Source: Sorangium cellulosum
Lineage (GTDB): Bacteria; Myxococcota_A; Polyangia; Polyangiales; Polyangiaceae
Direction of reading: 5' to 3'
DNA: 64,000 nucleotides
Assembly: GCF_002950945.1 (NCBI RefSeq)
Contig: NZ_CP012673.1
Span: 9,686,501-9,750,500 of the forward strand
Shown here one piece after another: positions 54,294 to 61,910 of the stretch. The notes under the pieces were generated by a model. That model was not told the DNA's origin. It ran no database searches and saw only the letters and a list, made by a program, of their open reading frames with translations. The position numbers and the translations under genes were made by a program. Positions within the stretch are counted from its first letter, which is position 1, and each line of letters starts with the position of its first letter.

Positions 54294-55228
54294 GCCGCGA
54301 TGCCAGCGTCGGCGCGGACCAGCCGATCGCAGCCGGGGACTGGCGCGCGCGGCTCCTGCGTGATCGCGACCGGCAGATCCTGCCGCTTCTGGAGGATGTT
54401 CCAGTCATTGACGGCGAGCAGCCACGCGAGGGCCTTGCCGAGGAGCGGGACCTTGACGAGGTCATGATGGTGGCGGGTATAACGCCACGTGTGCGTGTCA
54501 TCGATCGGGCAGTCGGCGAGGAGGAGCTTCATCGAGAGAAAGCCGATGCAGGTGATGCTCGGCGCTTTGAACCCGATCTCGACGTGGAGTTTTTGACCCC
54601 GTGACGCTTCGATGGGGAGGCCGTCGTCCTCGCGGAGGTACAGGTCGACCAGGAAGCCGGCGTCGCGCTCGTGGACGTGGATGGGATCGACGCGCGTGCC
54701 GGGGCTCGAAAACACGCTCCATCGATGCACGAACGGGAAGTGGTGCGCGTCGAAGTTGGCCTCGATCGTGCGCACGTAGTTTTGCGGCCACTCGGCCGCG
54801 TATCCGAAGGTGTTCTCGGTGGACGTGGCCAAGCCGTCGAACCACGGGATCTCGGGCAGCTCCGAGAGGCCGAGGTCACGCGCGCTCGCGCCCCACCAGA
54901 GCCAGACGAGCCCGTGCGCCTCGCGCACCGTGAAGACGGTCGCCGCCATGCCTTTCGGGGGGCGCGCCCCCCTGCCTTCGCAAGGCATCGCCGTGCACTG
55001 GCCGCCGTCGCCGAAGCGGAAGCCGTGGTAAGGGCACTCGAGCTCGTTGCCCACGATCCGGCCGAGGTGAAGGGCGACGCCGCGGTGCGGACAGCGATCG
55101 TGAAAGCAGCGGATCTCGCCGTCCTCTCCGCGGAACAGCACGATGCGCTCACCGAGGCGCAAGAGCCCGACGGGCTTGCGGCCGACTTTGCTCGTCTCGA
55201 GGACCGGGTACCAGGTATTGGGGATCAT
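54128..55228 (-). CDS. Rieske [2Fe-2S] oxygenase, alpha-subunit-like (PaO/Stc2 type)
   Basis: 366 aa from the ATG at 55228 (MIPNTWYPVLETSKVG, the usual start of this family); a GTG at 55246 would add 6 residues. The Rieske site is CPH(46-48)...CPYH(65-68). The mononuclear iron site is NFDAHHFPFVH with His163 and His168 after Asp160, and the third acid later. C-terminal helices are present (NDWNILQKRQDL). Members demethylate, hydroxylate or form rings on cyclic compounds, taking electrons from a ferredoxin not encoded here. Its 3' end overlaps the PKS 3' end by 166 bp on the opposite strand. It is likely a tailoring gene of the cluster, and its own promoter region carries the TGGCAC motif. Confidence 0.9.
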   Translation of the reverse strand: MIPNTWYPVLETSKVGRKPVGLLRLGERIVLFRGEDGEIRCFHDRCPHRGVALHLGRIVGNELECPYHGFRFGDGGQCTAMPCEGRGARPPKGMAATVFTVREAHGLVWLWWGASARDLGLSELPEIPWFDGLATSTENTFGYAAEWPQNYVRTIEANFDAHHFPFVHRWSVFSSPGTRVDPIHVHERDAGFLVDLYLREDDGLPIEASRGQKLHVEIGFKAPSITCIGFLSMKLLLADCPIDDTHTWRYTRHHHDLVKVPLLGKALAWLLAVNDWNILQKRQDLPVAITQEPRAPVPGCDRLVRADAGIAAYLKLRRRMLDASRAYLPVLPPHVAARLVESTHRRLDVLPPEPEAAAAPFPQPSS

Positions 55229-55688
55229 GACGTCCGCCCAATCCACATTTTATGCCAGCACGCGGAGCAGCCTCGATCACACGGCGCTCCTCTCCGCGCC
55301 ATTTTCCCCGGGCCGCTGGCACGCTGGCACGCTGGCACGTGCCACGGCCGTTCGTCGCGTCATTTCGCGGCGGAGAGGGCAGCGAACGGAATCGAGAGCA
55401 TGGAAAGCAGAGGGAATTGGACGGGATATGGGAGAGGCGTGAACGGGTTCTTCCCCTGCCTCCCTGCCTCCCCGTCTCCCTGCGGATGCGTGCCAGCAAT
55501 GCGGGGAGCGTGCCAGCAGCTCGGGGAGTGGTACCAGCGGGGCGATGAACGCCGTGGCCCCGCCACGCTGCATCGGCCAGGGCGGCGCGGACGCGCGGCT
55601 CGGGATCGACCGCCGGGTGACCGGGCAGCCGGCGCGGCGGGACAGAGCATGGCTCAGGATCGCCCGAGGGCGCAGGTGGAAGGCGAGG
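55229..55688. promoter_or_regulatory. Upstream region of the Rieske gene with TGGCAC units
   Basis: A 460-base stretch without a credible gene. At 55317, 55325 and 55333 TGGCAC recurs with 8-bp spacing, and the last is mirrored by GTGCCA at 55339, giving the 12-bp palindrome TGGCACGTGCCA (55333-55344). GTGCCA also appears singly at 55490 and 55510. Between about 55360 and 55520 the sequence is purine- and pyrimidine-stretch-rich. I see no other RNA or coding sign. Confidence 0.55.
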
Positions 55689-55948
55689 GCAGGTCACGCC
55701 CTCGCCGATCGTCGAGCTGAGCCGCGCCGTTGCGCTCTCGATGGCGTTCGGCCCGGCGGCGGGTCTCGAGGTCCTCGACGTGTTGGCCTCGGAGCCTTCG
55801 CTGGCGGGCTACCACCTCTTGCCGAGCGTGCGCGGCGATCTTCGCGCACGCGCCGGCCCCCTGCCGCCTGCTCGACCGAGAGGAGGTAGGGCTTGCACCT
55901 CCCGCCTGTCCGCGAGGCGGATGGCGGCGCGCCGGTGCAGGACCCCCG
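55689..55948 (+). pseudogene. Chimeric remnant: ECF sigma-factor fragment joined to an antisense cyclotransferase fragment
   Basis: 55689-55840 matches about 150 bases of the ECF42 sigma-factor gene at 59058-59210 (sense, including PSPIVELxRAVALSMAFGPAAGLEVLD), with about ten substitutions. At 55841 the text changes to a copy of 23745-23852 of the cyclotransferase-like gene, lying antisense, with a handful of mismatches, and ends near 55948. The join occurs at the shared short string CTTCGCGCACGCGCCGG in the cyclotransferase copy. Neither fragment has a start or full domain, so this is a scar and not a gene. It sits between the biosynthetic cluster and the MetE-like gene. Confidence 0.8.
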
Positions 55949-56013
55949 CGACCGGCGATCGGTCTACCATCCGTGACGCGCTGCACGGGTGCGCGCAGGA
56001 GAGAGAGGTTCCC

Positions 56014-57186
56014 ATGCTCAAGGTGACGAAACACAGGCCCCTCGCGACGACGATCACCGGCTCGCTGCCGCGGCCGTCGTGGTATGTCTCCAACCTCGCG
56101 GGCCGCCGGTTCTCGATGGCGATGGCCGATCTCGTGTTCAGGGAGCAGTACACCGACGCGCTCGCCGTGCACGTCGTCGATCAGACGAGGGCGGGCATCG
56201 ACATCCTGACCGACGGCGACGCGCGATTCGATATGGATGTCGGGGGCCGCTCCTGGTTCAGTTATGCGGCCGAGCGCATGGAGGGCCTGGAGGATCCCGG
56301 GCTCCGGCCGCAGCCCTGGACGTCGCCGAGGGAGAGGACGCCGGGCGACATCCTTCATGAGGTCATGGAGGCCCGCCTTCCTTTCTACGTGCGCGGCCCG
56401 GTCGGCCGGGGAGGTCTGGAGTACGCGCGGGTCTGGAAGACCGCGCAGCGGATGACCACCCGACCGGTGAAATTCGGCACCTGCAGCGGGCAGCTCCTCG
56501 AGGCGGTCGTCCTCAACCAGCATTATGCGAGCCGGCGTGAGCTCCTCTTCGCCATTGCAGACAGCTTCAACCAGGAGCTGCACGATCTCGCGGACGCGGG
56601 TTGCCCCATCATCCAGATCGAGGAGCCTTTGCTCCATTACGTCGCCGGGGTGGACGAGGGGGCCGAGCTGACGACGGAGGTCTATCTCGACGCCTTCAAC
56701 CGCGAGGTCGCCGGGCTGCGCAGCAAGGCGGAGGTCTGGGTGCACACGTGCTGGGGCAACCCGGCCGCGCAGCGGGTGGAGGTCGCGACGAGCGGTTACG
56801 AGGCCTCGCTGGAGCTCCTCGATCGGCTCGACGTCGACGTCATCACGTTCGAGGCCGCGAGCGACGGCGGCGCGGCGCTCCCGGCGATCGGCAAGTTCAT
56901 CAGCAAGGACAAGAAGGTGTGTGTCGGCGGCGTGCACCACCGCAGCCTCGAGGTGGAGACCCCCGAGCAGGTCGCGGCGATCATCCGCAAGGCGCTCCGG
57001 TTCATCGAGCCGGAGCGGCTGATCCTCAGCAGCGATTGCGGCTTCGGCCGGCAGGGCATGAGCCGGATGCACGCTTTCCACAAGATGGTGTCCCTGGTGC
57101 GCGGCGCGAACCTCGTCCGTCGCGAGCTCGGCCTGGAGGAGGCGCCGTGCCTCGCGGCAGAGCCGCGCTACTCGCTGCTCGTGTAG
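56014..57186 (+). CDS. MetE C-terminal-like cobalamin-independent methyltransferase
   Basis: 390 aa, ATG at 56014 with GAGAGAGG upstream. It corresponds to the C-terminal barrel of methionine synthase II. Zinc ligands are visible in WVHTCWGNP (His, Cys) and SSDCGFGRQ (Cys), with Glu in FEAASDGG between, so the thiol-activating site is complete. The start TTITGSLPRPSWY matches the family. The N-terminal half of MetE that holds tetrahydrofolate polyglutamate is absent, as in the short proteins that transfer methyl or act on epoxyalkane-derived thiols, so methionine synthesis from folate is not assured. It lies directly after the remnant and outside the biosynthetic block. Confidence 0.85.
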   Translation: MLKVTKHRPLATTITGSLPRPSWYVSNLAGRRFSMAMADLVFREQYTDALAVHVVDQTRAGIDILTDGDARFDMDVGGRSWFSYAAERMEGLEDPGLRPQPWTSPRERTPGDILHEVMEARLPFYVRGPVGRGGLEYARVWKTAQRMTTRPVKFGTCSGQLLEAVVLNQHYASRRELLFAIADSFNQELHDLADAGCPIIQIEEPLLHYVAGVDEGAELTTEVYLDAFNREVAGLRSKAEVWVHTCWGNPAAQRVEVATSGYEASLELLDRLDVDVITFEAASDGGAALPAIGKFISKDKKVCVGGVHHRSLEVETPEQVAAIIRKALRFIEPERLILSSDCGFGRQGMSRMHAFHKMVSLVRGANLVRRELGLEEAPCLAAEPRYSLLV

Positions 57187-57383
57187 CGCCCCCCACGGAG
57201 GGCACGGGGGGGCTGCGCTGGCCTGCGCGTCGCGGCGACGGCAGAGCGGCCAGCGTCAGCAGGCAGCATGGGCCGCGCGGCGCGGGCCCCCGACGTGCCC
57301 GGACGCCCCCTGCCCGGCACGGCCCGCGCCGGCACGACAAAATCAAGTAATATTCATCACTTAGAATCGATGCAGAAAAAGTT

Positions 57384-57419
57384 AGATCGACGTGTCGATC
57401 TCGCCGACCCTCGTTCGTC
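57384..57419 (+). promoter_or_regulatory. Candidate ECF42-type promoter with overlapping 18-bp dyad
   Basis: TGTCGA at 57393-57398 and CGTC at 57416-57419 are separated by 17 bases. That fits the promoter motif that, as I recall, is described for ECF42 sigma factors upstream of their YCII/DGPF genes (TGTCGA, CG[A/T]C). The start of the YCII gene is 86 bases downstream and the sigma gene follows it, so the site would make the pair autoregulated. AGATCGAC-GT-GTCGATCT at 57384-57401 is a near-perfect dyad over the -35 element. The remainder of the 57187-57504 gap is a low-G+C patch near 57340-57385. Confidence 0.6.
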
Positions 57420-57504
57420 GTGACGGTAGAGGCAGGGCCCCGCGGCCCGCACCGGTCGCGACGACCCGGGAGCCCAGCGTCGAACACCAGAAGGAGACAC
57501 GGCG

Positions 57505-57954
57505 ATGCGATTCATGATCCTGATCAAGGCCACCAAGGACAGCGAAGCGGGCGTCATGCCGAGCGAGCAGCTCCTCATCGAGATGGGGAAGTTCAACGAG
57601 GAGCTGGTCAAGGCCGGCGTGATGGTGGCGGGCGACGGGCTCCACCCGAGCTCGAAGGGCGCGCGCGTCCGGTTCTCGGGCGACAAGCGGACCGTCATCG
57701 ACGGGCCCTTCGCCGAGACGAAGGAGCTGATCGCCGGCTACTGGATCTGGGAGGTGAAGTCGAAGGAAGAGGCGATCGAGTGGGTGAAGCGCTGCCCCAA
57801 CCCCATGTACGAGGAGTCCGAGGTCGAGATCCGCCAGGTGTTCACGGCAGACGACTTCGGCCCTGTGCTCACGCCCGAGCTCCGGGAGCAGGAGGATCGC
57901 CTGCGCGCGCAGACCGAGGATCGCCTGCGCGCGGAATCGTCCGGGAAGCAGTAG
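57505..57954 (+). CDS. YCII-related (DGPF-domain) protein
   Basis: 149 aa, ATG at 57505 with AAGGAGA upstream. The hallmark is TVIDGPFAETKELIAGYWIWEVKSKEEAIEWVKRCP, the DGPF motif that gives the family its other name; MRFMILIKATKDSEAGVMPS is the typical N terminus. These small proteins are usually encoded next to ECF42-type sigma factors and are among their targets. The C-terminal end is unusual: EDRLRAQTEDRLRAES repeats EDRLRA twice. The gene is followed 111 bases later by the sigma gene, with a tandem repeat in the gap. Biochemical function unknown. Confidence 0.9.
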   Translation: MRFMILIKATKDSEAGVMPSEQLLIEMGKFNEELVKAGVMVAGDGLHPSSKGARVRFSGDKRTVIDGPFAETKELIAGYWIWEVKSKEEAIEWVKRCPNPMYEESEVEIRQVFTADDFGPVLTPELREQEDRLRAQTEDRLRAESSGKQ

Positions 57955-57984
57955 CCTCGGCGCGCTCGGGGCGGCGCGGGCGCA

Positions 57985-58042
57985 GGGGGGCTGCGCCCGC
58001 GGAGGGGGCTTGCGCCCGCGGAGGGGGGCTTGCGCCCGCGGC
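57985..58042. repeat. Three tandem copies of a 19-bp unit before the sigma-factor start
   Basis: Units of GGGGGCTTGCGCCCGCGGA occur three times head to tail (copies at 57985, 58004 and 58023, the first lacking one T, the third with an extra G). Each can fold as GGGC/GCCC. The array ends about 24 bases before the sigma GTG, close to the ribosome-binding region, so it may affect translation. It may also be simple expansion in G+C-rich DNA. Confidence 0.7.
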
Positions 58043-58065
58043 GGATGGTGCTCTGATCGGTCGCC

Positions 58066-59352
58066 GTGGCGGCAACCGAGGCGCATCGCGCGATCCACGC
58101 GGTCTTCCGGATGGAGTCGGCCAGGCTCATCGCTGGCCTCGCGCGGATGGTGCGTGACGTCGGCCTCGCCGAGGAGCTCGCGCAGGACGCGCTCGTCACC
58201 GCGCTCGAGCGGTGGCCGGAGGCGGGCGTCCCGGACAACCCGGGCGCCTGGCTGATGGCCACGGCGAAGCGCCGCGCGATCGACGAGCTCCGCCGCAGCA
58301 GGCGGATCGAGCGCAAGCACGAGGAGCTCGGCCACGAGATCGAGGCCCGGCGCGCGCAGGACGCGCCCGATCTCGACGCCGCGCTCGACGACGATGTGGG
58401 CGACGACCTCCTGCGGCTCGTGTTCGCGGCGTGCCATCCGGTCCTCTCCACCGAGGCGCGGGTGGCGCTCACGCTCCGTTTGCTCGGGGGCCTCACGACC
58501 GAGGAGATCGCGCGTGCGTTCCTCGTCCCGGAGCCGACCGTCGCCCAGCGGATTGTCCGCGCCAAGCGGACCCTCACCGAGGCGCGGGTCCCCTTCGAGG
58601 TCCCCCGCGGCGCCGAGCTCGCCGCCCGGCTGTCGTCGGTGCTCCAGGTCATCTACCTCATCTTCAACGAGGGTTACTCGGCGACCGCTGGCGACGACTG
58701 GATGCGCCCGGCGCTCTGCGAGGACGCGCTCCGCCTCGCCCGCATCCTGGCGGAGCTCGCGCCGGGTGAGCCCGAGGTCCACGGCCTCGTCGCGCTCCTG
58801 GAGATCCAGGCGTCGCGTTCGGGTGCGCGGGTCGGTCCGTCGGGCGAGCCCATCTTGCTCCTGGAGCAGGACCGGTCGCGCTGGGATCAGGTCCAGATCC
58901 GCCGTGGTCTTGCCGCGCTCGCGCGGGCCGAGGCGCTCGGCGGCGCGCGTGGCCCGTATGCGCTCCAGGCCGCGATCGCCGCCTGCCACGCGCGGGCGCG
59001 CGCCGCGGAGGAGACGGACTGGCCGCGTATCGCCGCGCTCTACGCCGCGCTCGCGCAGATCACCCCCTCGCCGATCGTCGAGCTGAACCGCGCCGTCGCG
59101 CTCTCGATGGCGTTCGGCCCGGCCGCGGGTCTCGAGGTCCTCGACACGTTGACCTCGGAGCCTTCGCTGGCGGGCTACCACCTCTTGCCGAGCGTTCGCG
59201 GCGACCTCCTCGCCAAGCTCGGCCGTCTCGACGAGGCCCGTGCCGAGCTCACACACGCCGCCTCGCTCACCCGCAACGCCCGCGAGCGCGCTTTGCTCCT
59301 CGAGCGCGCCGCCGCGTGCGCCCGCGGCTCATCGCCCTCCGAGCCGAGCTGA
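58066..59352 (+). CDS. ECF sigma factor of the ECF42 type (with C-terminal DUF6596/TPR-like part)
   Basis: 428 aa from a GTG at 58066. Sigma region 2 is HRAIHAVFRMESARLIAGLARMVRDVGLAEELAQDALVTALERWP...NPGAWLMATAKRRAIDELRR (~4-82); region 4 is LTTEEIARAFLVPEPTVAQRIVRAKRTL (~145-170). A long C-terminal part begins with VIYLIFNEGYSATAGDDW, the DUF6596 signature, and continues with TPR-like helices to the end (ALAQITPSPIVELNRAVALSMAFG). No anti-sigma gene is present; ECF42 members are thought to be controlled by their own tail. The adjacent YCII gene is the expected partner. A ~150-base stretch of it recurs in the remnant at 55689-55840. Confidence 0.92.
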   Translation: MAATEAHRAIHAVFRMESARLIAGLARMVRDVGLAEELAQDALVTALERWPEAGVPDNPGAWLMATAKRRAIDELRRSRRIERKHEELGHEIEARRAQDAPDLDAALDDDVGDDLLRLVFAACHPVLSTEARVALTLRLLGGLTTEEIARAFLVPEPTVAQRIVRAKRTLTEARVPFEVPRGAELAARLSSVLQVIYLIFNEGYSATAGDDWMRPALCEDALRLARILAELAPGEPEVHGLVALLEIQASRSGARVGPSGEPILLLEQDRSRWDQVQIRRGLAALARAEALGGARGPYALQAAIAACHARARAAEETDWPRIAALYAALAQITPSPIVELNRAVALSMAFGPAAGLEVLDTLTSEPSLAGYHLLPSVRGDLLAKLGRLDEARAELTHAASLTRNARERALLLERAAACARGSSPSEPS

Positions 59353-59505
59353 CGCATTCGATGCGCCTCACGCGCACCCTGGGCGCGGAGCTTCCCCAAC
59401 CGCAGCCCGCCCCCCCGGCCCCCTCCAAAACACCAGCGCGAAGGCCCCCCGGTTCCCCCTCCGGCCGTGTCATCCTTGGCACTCCCGCCCCCTTCCCACA
59501 CCGTA

Positions 59506-59751
59506 GCGCCGGCGGGAGGGTCAGCGCGGCGGGGGCGGGTGGGCGCGCCGAGCACCGACCGAGGTGCCATAAGGTTTCAGGAGTCTCGACGTCTCAGGCG
59601 CGCCTTGTGTGGCGCGCACCATAACGTCCCAGTCATCCAGGCCCGAAGGGAGACATGCCGGGTGGTGTCCTCAGCGCAAGCTCCCTCGCCCCAGTCTTGC
59701 CGATTGGCCAGCGCCCACCCGCCCCCGCCGCGCTGACCCTCCCGCCGGCGC
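59506..59751. repeat. 246-bp segment bounded by a perfect 41-bp inverted repeat
   Basis: Positions 59506-59546 and 59711-59751 are exact reverse complements over 41 bases; the match ends sharply on both sides. The interior of 164 bases holds no gene. It occupies the space between the 3' end of the sigma gene and the 3' end of the DUF2378 gene, its right arm finishing five bases beyond that gene's stop. I see no target-site duplication and no transposase. It may be a non-autonomous, MITE-like element, or a large hairpin that ends the two convergent transcripts. Confidence 0.75.
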
Positions 59752-59756
59752 GGGCC

Positions 59757-60494
59757 TCACCAGCTGACGACGAACTGCAGCGCGTCCGCCCCGCGCACGT
59801 CCACCGCGATCGTCGGTCTGGCCCCGTACCCCATGACGAGCGCCTCGAAATTCCCGAGCGGATACTCGAGCACCCCGCGGTAGCCGAGGAGTTCGATCTG
59901 CACCTCCGACGCCCCGAGCTGCCGCGCCCGCGCCGAGGGCCCTTTCATGAGCGCCCCGAGGCTCCCCGTGTACCGCATCAGCGCAGCCCCGGGATCGGTC
60001 GCGAGGTGCATCGTGATCCGCCCGAGCGCGCTCTCCGCGAACGCCGTGAGCTGCTGCCGCGCCACGCGACGGTAGGCCTCCCGCGAGCTCCGGTTCGGGT
60101 GCGACAGCCGCGCGGCCGCGTCGTAGAGCCGCAGGAAGTCGCGCAGCGGGTAGTCCGAGAAGGGCAGGTAGGCCCCGCCCCGCGGCGTGCTCGAGAGCGT
60201 CGGCGCCACCTGCGCGAAGCGCTCGCCGAGCTGCGACGTCAGCGCGTTGAAGAACATCCCCTTCATCGCGTAGAACTCGGGGACGTTCGCCAGCACGGCG
60301 TCGAGCTCGATGTTGCCGAGGAGCGGATCGGACGGCCGCACCTCGAAGGCGGCGCCGCTCGGCCCGAAGAGCGTTCCCTCCGTGACCGGCGCGCTGGCCG
60401 GGATGACGCTCCGAGGAACGGAGCGCTGAACACCGCTTCTCGGAACCGGCGTCTCACTTGCTGGACGGCGCTGGTCGCTGCGGACCTCTTTCAT
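59757..60494 (-). CDS. DUF2378 (TIGR02265) family protein, myxobacterial paralogue family
   Basis: 245 aa, ATG at 60494. The first ~40 residues are variable (Pro/Ser-rich); the family region runs from TEGTLFGPSGAAFEVR to the end, with the conserved FFNALTSQLGERFAQV, YLPFSDYPLRDFLRLYDAAARL, and GVLEYPLGNFEALVMGYGARP. This family is expanded in myxobacteria and rare elsewhere, which helps identify the source. Its function is not known; some links to signalling or motility are suggested by context in other genomes. It is likely transcribed alone. Confidence 0.82.
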   Translation of the reverse strand: MKEVRSDQRRPASETPVPRSGVQRSVPRSVIPASAPVTEGTLFGPSGAAFEVRPSDPLLGNIELDAVLANVPEFYAMKGMFFNALTSQLGERFAQVAPTLSSTPRGGAYLPFSDYPLRDFLRLYDAAARLSHPNRSSREAYRRVARQQLTAFAESALGRITMHLATDPGAALMRYTGSLGALMKGPSARARQLGASEVQIELLGYRGVLEYPLGNFEALVMGYGARPTIAVDVRGADALQFVVSW

Positions 60495-60799
60495 GATGGA
60501 GCTCGCCGCGAAAAAATCTCAACCCAGGGGCCACTTGCGGAAATCACCGCAGCAGAGGGATTACTTCCGCACTCTGCAACGGTCATGCCGCCTTTCCCTG
60601 AGCGCCTCCTCGCGCGAACGCGGGGGTTCACGGCGGATTTCCCTTGCACAGATGCAACGACGCTTCAGCAGTGCAACCGGCCGCGATGACAGCAGCAGCG
60701 CGCGCGCTCCGCTCTGGCCGAACACACACGTGGGCCGAAGCACATCACGGCGCATCATCACCCCTCCGGGAGGGCCACGTCGGCCTGCGTCATCGCGCG
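60495..60799. other. Gene-free stretch upstream of the DUF2378 gene
   Basis: 305 bases between the starts or ends of two minus-strand genes. I see no tandem repeat, hairpin of note, or open frame with a believable start. The DUF2378 promoter should lie in the first 100 bases, but no boxes can be picked. Confidence 0.4.
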
Positions 60800-61345
60800 T
60801 CAGCGCACGGGCAGGCCGAGATCGCGGAGCTCTGCCTCGCGCAGCGGGAGCTCCTCGGCCATGAAGAACTCGTCGAGCTGCGGCGGCTTGACGCGCGTGC
60901 CGGCGAGCATCGCGTGCGCCTGGCCGCGGTGGTGGATCTGGTGGACGAAGAGGTGCAGCAGCACGTCCCCCACGCGATCGACCTGAACGTGATCCCTGCG
61001 CTGGATCTGCACATCGCCGTCGAGCGCGGCGTCGTCGGGGAGCTGCTCGCAGAAGGCGAGGAGGCGGCGATCGGCCTCGCGCTGGGCCTGGCGCAGCGCG
61101 GCGAAGTCGGTGAATCGATCCATGTCCGCGAAGAGGGAGAGGCCGCGCCCGCCGCGCTCGAACGCGTCGAGGTAGTACCAGTCGACGAACAGGATGTGCG
61201 TGAGCGTCCTGTAGATCGACGGGAAGAAGCTGGTGCGCTCGGCCGTGAGCTCGGCGAACGTGAGCTCGGCGCACGCGCGGTGGAGCCTGTGGTTCGACCA
61301 GGCGTTGTTCTGGGCCATTGCGTGGAAGGTCGCGAGGGTCTTCAT
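60800..61345 (-). CDS. DinB-family protein
   Basis: 181 aa from the ATG at 61345 (MKTLATFHAMAQNNAW). The four-helix bundle with three metal-binding His is recognisable: the first in LTHILFVDWYYLDAF and the other two in LLHLFVHQIHHRGQAHAML. The proteins are often thiol S-transferase-like enzymes using bacillithiol, mycothiol or glutathione, or are stress proteins. FFPSIYRTLTHIL and the C-terminal LPLREAELRDLGLP fit. The family call is good; substrate unknown. It is divergent from the VOC-protein gene. Confidence 0.9.
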   Translation of the reverse strand: MKTLATFHAMAQNNAWSNHRLHRACAELTFAELTAERTSFFPSIYRTLTHILFVDWYYLDAFERGGRGLSLFADMDRFTDFAALRQAQREADRRLLAFCEQLPDDAALDGDVQIQRRDHVQVDRVGDVLLHLFVHQIHHRGQAHAMLAGTRVKPPQLDEFFMAEELPLREAELRDLGLPVR

Positions 61346-61508
61346 GCGCGGAGTATCGCTCGACCACGGCCCGCCTCGCGCGAGGCCACGGCCCGACTCG
61401 CGGTGGATCCACGCCCTCGCCCGGCGATCTCCTGACAGCACGCTGTCAGGAGGACCGCCGTATAGGGTGCCAGTGCACGCGGGCGGACGGCCCGCGAGGA
61501 GGACGACG

Positions 61509-61904
61509 ATGAAGACGAGGTTTGGCGGCGCGATCGTGTACGTGCCCGACGCGGTGGCGACGGCGGCGTTCTACGAGCGCGCGTTCGGCATCGAGAGAAA
61601 ATTCGTCTCAGACGGCAACGATTACTGCGAGCTGCAGGGCGACCTGCCGCTCGGGTTCGTGCAGGAGGACTTCGCGCAGAAGAGCCTCCCCGAGTTCGCG
61701 AGGAACCGGCCCAGGGCGCCGGCTGCCGGATTCGAGATCGCCCTCGTCAGCGAGGACGTGGACGCGGCGTACAAGCGCGCGGTGGCGGCCGGGGCAGCAC
61801 CCGTGCTGGAGCCACAGAACAAGCCCTGGGGCCAGCGCGTCTCCTATGTCCGCGACCTGAATGGCGTGCTCGTCGAGATCTGCTCGCCGTGGAGCACCTC
61901 GTGA
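61509..61904 (+). CDS. Glyoxalase/VOC-superfamily protein
   Basis: 131 aa, ATG at 61509 with a strong AGGAGG eight bases upstream. It has two beta-alpha-beta-beta-beta halves: IVYVPDAVATAAFYERAFGIE...CELQGDLPLGFV and EIALVSEDVDAAYKRAVAAGA...VRDLNGVLVEIC. Ligands to a metal are a Glu near the C terminus and positions in the first half; a His is not evident in the first half, so catalytic glyoxalase activity is uncertain and binding or resistance proteins of this fold are equally possible. Gene stands alone. Confidence 0.88.
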   Translation: MKTRFGGAIVYVPDAVATAAFYERAFGIERKFVSDGNDYCELQGDLPLGFVQEDFAQKSLPEFARNRPRAPAAGFEIALVSEDVDAAYKRAVAAGAAPVLEPQNKPWGQRVSYVRDLNGVLVEICSPWSTS

Positions 61905-61910
61905 GGGCCG

